Shown piece by piece: positions 57,832 to 64,000 of a stretch of DNA of 64,000 nucleotides. Origin of the DNA: Brasenia schreberi (Eukaryota; Streptophyta; Magnoliopsida; Nymphaeales; Cabombaceae); NCBI GenBank assembly GCA_036023115.1, contig JAYKKT010000086.1, forward strand, positions 12,105,501 through 12,169,500. The letters are read 5' to 3'. Under the pieces are notes generated by a model, which was not told the DNA's origin, searched no databases, and worked only from the letters and a program-made list of their open reading frames with translations. Each line of letters opens with the position of its first letter. The first letter of the stretch is position 1. The position numbers were made by a program, and so were the translations under genes.

Positions 57832-58770
57832 ATGTTGAAGGACAGGTTGCTTTGGACGCAACATGGGCAGTTATATGTCCTGAATGTTGGAGGACTTAGG
57901 CAAATTTTACTAAGTGAACTTCATGATGCCCCATACTCAAGGCACCTAGAAGTGGACTGGACTTTAGCTATGTTGCAATGCTCATTTTATTGGCCTATGA
58001 TAAGTAAGGACGTAAAGAATTACATACGCGCTTGCCCTGTGTGCCAACAAGACAAGACAGAGAAAGCGAGGCCTACAGGGTTGCTGCAACCACTGTCCAT
58101 ACCTACAAGGCCTTGGAGTTCGATAAGCATGGATTTTGTTGGGGGCTTTCCATGTGTTGATAGAAAGGAATTGATCTTTGTTGTAGTCGATTGGTTCTCA
58201 AAATATGCAGTGTTCATGCCTACTACTTGAGACTACTCGGCTAAGGAGGTGACAAGGTTGTTCTTACAAGAGGTTGTGATGTACTTTGGTGTGCCGAAGG
58301 ATGTTGTGTTGGACAAGGACGCGTGGTTCACTTCAAACTTTTGGAGAGAGTTGTTTAGGAGGATGGGCTCTAGGTTGCATTTCTCAACGACTAACCACCC
58401 GCAGACGGAGCACATGAACGCCCTATTGGAAGAGTACATAAGGCACTATGTCACAGCTAGCCAACGAAATTGGGTAAGTCTTTTGGAAACGGCGCAATTT
58501 TCCTATAATTCGTATAGGAGCTCTACCACAAGCAATAGCCCTTTTAAAGTGATACTTGGTTGGCAGCCACTTCTACCGTTGGACGTAGCCCAACGGGGGG
58601 CCGACCGACATTGCCTTGTTACACTCAGAGAGTTGAAAGAGTGCCACACAACCTTAGAAGAGGCACGTGCTTCGTTGGAAAGCGCACGCACCCACATGGT
58701 GACTTTGCAAATAGACACCGACGTGAACGGGTATTTGATGTTAGAGACAAGGTGTGGCTACGGATCCTAG
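57832..58770 (+). pseudogene. Gypsy integrase relic
   Basis: Two frames separated by a TGA at 58228. The zinc-binding HHCC part (ELHDAPYSRHLEVDW, FYWPMISKDV, CPVCQQDKTEKAR) is followed by the catalytic core (SMDFVGGFPCVD, VVDWFSKYAVF, LDKDAWFTSNFW, EHMNALLEEYIRHYV), showing the D, D, E residues. The frame shifts near 58720. Confidence 0.85.
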
Positions 58771-58862
58771 AATACATCTAGAAATAGGTTTACAAGGAGG
58801 TACACCTAGCGCTAAAGCCAAGGTTTGACTGACCCTTTGAGATAACTCAGAAAATCGAACAT

Positions 58863-59165
58863 GTGGCCTATCAGTTGGAGCTACCGAAACGCCTAAAAGT
58901 TCACCTGATTTTTCATGTGAGACAATTAAAACTGGTGTATCAAGACCCTGGTCGGACTGCAAGACAACCACCACCCCTGGTTCGAAAGGACGTAGACAAG
59001 GTGAACAAAGTATTGAAGCACGAGGTGCGTGGCAAAGAACCTAGGTGCCTAACATGGTATCTAGTTCGTTGGACGAGTAAAATGCATGAAAATGACGCAT
59101 GACTACAGGTAACGAATCTTTGGGAATATGAAGACTTGATCCACCAATACCACACAGACTCGAGG
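58863..59165 (+). pseudogene. Gypsy C-terminal chromodomain relic
   Basis: After AYQLELPKRLKVHLIFHV (GPY/F-like region) comes NKVLKHEVRGKEPRCLTWYL, VRWTSKMHENDA, a stop, and VTNLWEYEDLIHQYH. The VLxHxxRG...WYLVRW...NLWEYEDLI pattern is a chromodomain as in plant chromoviruses, where it guides integration to specific chromatin. Confidence 0.68.
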
Positions 59166-59196
59166 ATGAGCCCGAAAGCAGGTAGGAGAGAATTGT

Positions 59197-60575
59197 TGCA
59201 GCCCCCTAACGAACCCCCTGCCATGGCGCATGGGTGGCACCGACTGGAAGACCCGCCTAAAGCATTTCCCCTGGGACAACACCCCTCTGCACTGCACCAA
59301 GAGACGGTACCGACTCCAAGTTGGAATAAAGTTAGACTTAGGCAACGTGAGACTGGAATAAGGCTAAGGCACAAAAAGGGGGTCCCACTGGTAGGAGCAT
59401 TAGGAAGTGTGTTAGGTAGATAGTATGGACCGCAAGGCATCTTGACAGCCGCACCACCCTGACACCGCTCAAAGGCATGCACAACCACCCTGAAAGGTGC
59501 CTGCACGGGACCACTTGTGGGAGGCCCAAATAAGACTATCGTCAGACATCTTATAGGAACTCCCACATGGATGGCTGAGGCAAGACCACAAGGCAGCCAC
59601 ACTTACCCGAAGTGGTAAGGCCAGAGGGCGCATACACTGACAGGGTGCAGTTGGGCCAAATGGGGAAGGTTGGCGCATCACCCTATCGCAAGGTAGCAGG
59701 GCGCAAAGTGGGGACCGGGCGATAGTGACGTCTCTTGGCCAACTGACTGGTCAGGAGTGGAGTCAAAAGCCTGCCCCCTGGCCAGAGTTAGACGGTAGCA
59801 CAGGGGAGAACCATTGACAGGGCAGCTCTATTGGAAGTGTACCCTAGCTAGCAGAAGGGTGGCTGGAAAGGCTGGGTGAAGACTCAGTTTGAAGTTGTAC
59901 TGGTCCAACCCCTTAGTCTATAAAAGGGGTTGGACGACCAGGAGAGAAGGGGTCGAGCATTTGCAGGTTGAACGGAGGCTACCAAGCAAGAGAGAGAAGC
60001 TCCAGGACGCCGTCAAGTGGCAAAGGCAAGTATCAAACAAGGCTAGGCTTCAACTGGCGGATGCAAAGATCAAAGGGACTAAGGCATTAACGCTGCAAAA
60101 GACTCAGAGGACTCAAGGGAAAGAGAAGGAGACGCATTGGGCAAGCTCCTTGGGCCGACCCCATTACCGTCAAGCCACTTTGGGTAGAGCCGGACTGCCA
60201 AAGGGGCATACCGTAGGGCGATGCCTTTGGCAGTCACGTGGACTCCCCTCGGTGGCCTATTGGGCAGGCCGAGCCTAGTTTCACAGGTAGAGTCTTTCTG
60301 TCCATTTTGGAAGATGTAAGGGTCGAGTCAAAGCCGGCCTATGCGGAACAGCACGGTGTAGTGTCTTTGTACGTCTTAGTAACACTTGTAAAGGGGCGAG
60401 CCGAGGGTTATGTTCTTTGTTTGAATTGAACGTCCGTTAGACGTTGTTGCGCATCTTATGTTCTCTTAGTGCCATCTTATGTTCCCTTAGTGCCATTTTA
60501 AGTTCCCTTTTGTATAAGCATCAAGGCTGGTTGGTGCTAGGCACCAATGCCGGTTACCGGTGCGACTCCGGTAAC
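59197..60575 (+). repeat. Gypsy 3' LTR
   Basis: Starts after a purine-rich tract (ggtaggagagaa). Positions 59197-59986 match the 5' LTR. The following 590 bp, up to ggtgcgactccggtaaca, have no counterpart at the 5' side and probably represent R/U5. End inferred only. Confidence 0.6.
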
Positions 60576-60689
60576 ATCATCCAACATGCCCCTAAAAATT
60601 GTTCTAGAGCGACCGCCCTTAGTCATCAAATATGGGTGTTGATATTTGGCCACAAATATTTGATTAGAGCAGCTTTATCCTGCACTCCC

Positions 60690-60760
60690 AATAGCTCACT
60701 TGACTAAGGAGCTCGACTCACAAGTCGAAGACCATCAATTCGACACCTGGGGCGTGCACA
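60690..60760 (+). repeat. tRNA-like relic, possibly a SINE head
   Basis: tagctcacttgactaaggag resembles a D-arm/box A; tcgac...gtcga can form an anticodon-type stem; aattcgacacc resembles a T-loop/box B. No acceptor stem pairing, so not a functional tRNA gene. Confidence 0.35.
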
Positions 60761-63180
60761 CCTGCCTTGGGCCTCCCTGTTGAAACAAAAACAAAAAGTC
60801 ACTTTGTCCCTCACAACATATGTTTTCCCATTTGGGATCTATTATTATTGTTAAATGCCTAAATTCAACCATAACTTTCACAGAATATCCAACTTAAAAT
60901 GCCTACATTCATTTGGTGTGTTTTTTGCTTCCTTCATTATGTCTTTATTAGGTTATTCGGCACTTTATCTTTTGAATGTTGGCATTCTATCACAAAACCT
61001 TACCGTCGGAGATCATTATTGAATGCTGGCATCGAATATAAGTCTAGTCGTAAGACTATCAACCAAAAACATGTTCTAGCACATGAACCTTCAAACGCCA
61101 ACTTCAAGAAAATGTGAATGCAAGCTGTTGACCCCGAAAATTGCAAACGGGAATAATGGCTTATTAATAAACAACTTATTAATAGATAATAAGCCACTTG
61201 CCAATAGAACTATCCTGAAAGTTACATAAACTCATCTTGGGGAGGGGGAAGGATATGCAATCTACCCACTATCAACTATAAATAAGGGTGGGTGCCCACC
61301 CTTAATGAAAAATCTTCAAGCATCAGAATCAGTCTACTTATTTTCTTTATTTCCTTAGTTTTAGTAGTTGTGACATCTTATTTTAGTCAACACAATTCTC
61401 TTTTTCATTCTCCCTTGTGTTTCTTATGTGAGTTTGGTCTTTCAGCATTTGGTTACATAATACGACCCACAACTATCACTTTATCTAAAATCTGCCTAGA
61501 GTTATAAAATTTGTCAAAAATATGTTTCTCTTCAATTCTTAAATTTTTGGAAACGCATCATATGTACTTTCTGTTGGAACAAGAATCATTCTAATCAGAG
61601 CTAGACGGCTGAGATACGATGAAAAAAATCAGACTCTATCATAAGCACCTTAGGCCTATAACCTAACTTTGGCAGATTTGGGATCCTTTGGAAAGATCTC
61701 TATGATCTCTTTTTGTAGAATCAAGAATCACTCAAGTCAGAGTTCAGATGCCAAAGTTATAGCAAAGACAAACCGATCCTATGAGGAGACAAGAGAGGAG
61801 CACCTTGTATGAGGAGGTCAAACCCTTCCTCACCCGAGCAAAAGCCAAGATGGTGAAGTATGCAGACCACGAGCATTGGATTTTCTGGTAGGAGACCGTG
61901 TAGACTTCGGATACCCGAGTACATTCGAGAGTAAGTTGAAAAGTTGGTGTATACCAACTTACAGTAATTGGTGAGTCGCTTGAAGCCTTCCCATGCTAAT
62001 ATCTCAGCACTAGTCAGACATACAAGAAAACATGATACAGGCTGACGATCATTTGAGATGGGACTTTCTTTATTCAGTACTAAGGGAGATTGAGTTGCCT
62101 CATTGGATGAAGTGATGATGAAATGCATCACCTGTAGATCTAAGAGCTGAGTTCTTTGTGAGGACAATAACTGAATCGTCTCTGTTAGGTCGGGTACATT
62201 TTGTCAAGAACCCATTCAGGGGAAAGAAATCGGAATTCATTTATGTTTTGGCCGGTTGAAGTTCAAGAGGTTGATCTGGTTGAATTCGAAGTTTGCTGGT
62301 TTGATCTCTGTCTGATCAACCGAATTGAGACGCCATTGCAGAGTGGGTTTACCTTTTTGTGTTAGTGGGGTAGCTTTACTTGCTACTGCCTAGAAAATAA
62401 ATATATAATTCATATGAATAAAAATCTAGAAAAAAAATATTTTGAATTGAGAATCATCACATCACGACCTACAGGCAACACTGGTGAGACCCGGGACAGC
62501 AAGAGTTGTTAAGTGATGGAGGCGGAGGTGTGTCAGGTTTGGCTATGCTTGCTCCGCATTGGTTGGCTTCGCTTGGCTGATACTCACTTCATCCTTTCAT
62601 TTGGTTCTCTGAATTATAAATATATAATTCATAAAAATCTAAGTTAAAGATGGAATCTCGATGAGGTTGGAAAAATCACCAGAAGTCCAATTTTGATTGC
62701 ATTCGACTGGTTTTTAATACATTGGGTAGCTCTACGTGTCTAGTGTCCAACACACCAAAACTTGTATCAATCGGAGCTATATCAAGGAGACATGGGACAA
62801 AAACAGACCCTGTCATCTAGTATGTGACCGACCCAATCTCCGCTTCGAGGTGACTTAATGTATTGTTCCAAGGTTTTGACTCGAATCAGACTCAAACCTC
62901 AGCACCATCTCAAGAAAGCTTGGAGGGGGCCCTAGAAAGCCTTTGTGCCCTCAATCACAACCAATCATTGTTGGGATATGTTGAAGAGGATTCCTAGGAA
63001 CCCTAGCATGCTTGATCCTCTTGAGGATGGAGGTCAATTCCCTCTGGCGTGCCCCACACTATCAAACAATCTTCATGCTATTTGAAGGTATATGAATTTG
63101 AAGATAACACAAACATATACTTCTTCTCAAATTGCAATGAAGGATTACAATCAAGAAGTGGCTCCTAATTGCATGAGATC
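60761..63180. other. Intergenic or old-element sequence, no gene recognised
   Basis: Short, stop-rich frames only. The stretch 61126-61580 starts TGTTGACCCCG, has TATAAATAAG at about 61277 and ends near ggaaca. It could be a solo LTR, but I find neither a partner nor a target duplication. Confidence 0.4.
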
Positions 63181-63186
63181 CTAGTA

Positions 63187-63490
63187 TGAAATTGTCAAGG
63201 GTTGGGGAGTTCTCTCGCAATTCATAATATCGAGGAGATTATAGAATCTTATTCCCCTAATATTAATTATCTCATGGAGACAAAGCTTCAAAAGGATTGG
63301 GTAGACTCACATCTAAGGAGGTGGGGATTCCAATTTCATTTTCTAGTTGATCCCCTCATGAGATTTGGTTGTCAGGTAGAGTCCAGATCATTCCATTTCA
63401 ATGGTTTTCCATTAAGCATTCCACATTGCTTTGGCAATATGGGATCCTATTACTGGACTGTGGTGGAATTTGGTTTACATGTACCTGAAT
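63187..63490 (+). mobile_element. L1-type LINE endonuclease fragment
   Basis: The frame reads NCQGLGSSLAIHNIEEIIES, SPNINYLMETKLQKDW and LRRWGFQFHF. This is the N-terminal part of the APE endonuclease of plant L1-clade LINEs (N-C-x-G-L-G and METK boxes). It ends at a stop at 63490 and the rest of the element is not seen. A different family from the RTE-like copies in the helicase introns. Confidence 0.65.
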
Positions 63491-64000
63491 AGCCTTGATG
63501 ATAAATGTGAATATCTGTGAAATCTGGGTCGAGTCAACCAAACTTGGGTCGAACCAAGGCCCAACCCTCATGACAGGGGCCACTATGCCTCTTGTGATAA
63601 CGCCGCAGAGCACGTTCTCCCAGCAAGTTGTGTCATGCAGCAAAACCACAAAGAGGGGGCCGGGGGATTTCATCGCCAGGGTCAACTAGAAAACGTGAAC
63701 GAAAGTGATGCTTTTACCGGATTTCTTAAGGTAAATCCTCTTTCATTTTCTGAAGAAACCGTCGGCATTCAGTCGATGCTTGATCAAGGAAGAAGGGGGC
63801 AAGGTGGACAAATGGTTGGCGATAATTTCGGGCATTGTTAATCTAGAAGATGGCCAAATGATGGAGTTAACCAGCTGGTTTTTCTTGGAATCCCGTTTTT
63901 CTCTTTCCCTTTAAAAAAACAACCAAATAGCTACCATTGATAGTGATTTTGGGATGAAAATGGTCGGCCATGGGGAGCAAACCTTGGCTAGACCTTGCCT
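63491..64000. other. No feature recognised
   Basis: Only short frames. May be a decayed continuation of the L1-type fragment, but no motif is visible. Confidence 0.4.

Larger units (their letters stand above)
53681..60575 (+). mobile_element. Decayed Ty3/gypsy chromovirus LTR retrotransposon
   Basis: Direct repeats starting TGCAGCCCCCT at 53681 and 59197 flank gag, protease, reverse transcriptase, RNase H, integrase and a chromodomain relic in that order, the Ty3/gypsy order. Many in-frame stops and several frameshifts abolish coding. The two repeats differ at roughly one base in ten, so the insertion is old. The 5' repeat lacks its end and the primer-binding site. No target duplication was found, and the right end is a guess. 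Confidence 0.85.

Noticed and set aside
60690..60760. Functional tRNA gene
   Set aside because: No pairing acceptor stem and a six-base anticodon loop.

Overview
The window is plant nuclear DNA: AT-rich, with spliced genes, GT/AG introns, a plant monosaccharide transporter, a plant-type secreted prolamin-like protein and plant families of LINEs, hAT elements and LTR retrotransposons. It fits an angiosperm with a repeat-rich genome. I cannot name the species.

Three host loci are supported. (1) Positions 2229-6941 (+): a five-exon STP-type hexose/H+ symporter gene with a small frameshifting deletion in exon 4, so called a pseudogene. (2) Positions 11784-12161 (-): a single-exon secreted ECA1/prolamin-like protein with a TATA box close to its start. 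(3) Positions 18905-51717 (-): a complete six-exon DEAD-box RNA helicase of the Ded1/DDX3 group (plant RH37/RH52/RH11 type). Its 1842-nt coding sequence joins without a break to 613 residues, spread over 32.8 kb because intron 2 (10.1 kb) and intron 5 (20.3 kb) are filled with transposons.

The introns form a nested transposon bed. They hold RTE-like LINEs in both orientations (one full-length 3.2-kb copy with a perfect 17-bp target duplication; one copy inserted head-on in another, with a 19-bp duplication). Two LINE copies carry internal tandem duplications of about 1.45 and 1.55 kb. A decayed Copia element is interrupted by a segment carrying a piece of a nucleolar RNA-binding protein gene. 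Several decayed hAT transposases with BED fingers are present. There are also three copies of a 670-690-bp non-autonomous element with short inverted ends and 8-bp target duplications, and a 180-bp element made only of the two ends of the RTE LINE.

Outside the helicase gene: a degenerate LINE at 15.5-18.5 kb, a decayed Ty3/gypsy chromovirus at 53.7-60.6 kb, a tRNA-like relic near 60.7 kb and an L1-type endonuclease fragment near 63.2 kb. The remaining sequence (1-2.2, 7.0-11.7, 12.2-15.4 and 60.8-64 kb) shows no convincing gene apart from one unrecognised ORF at 14631-15092.
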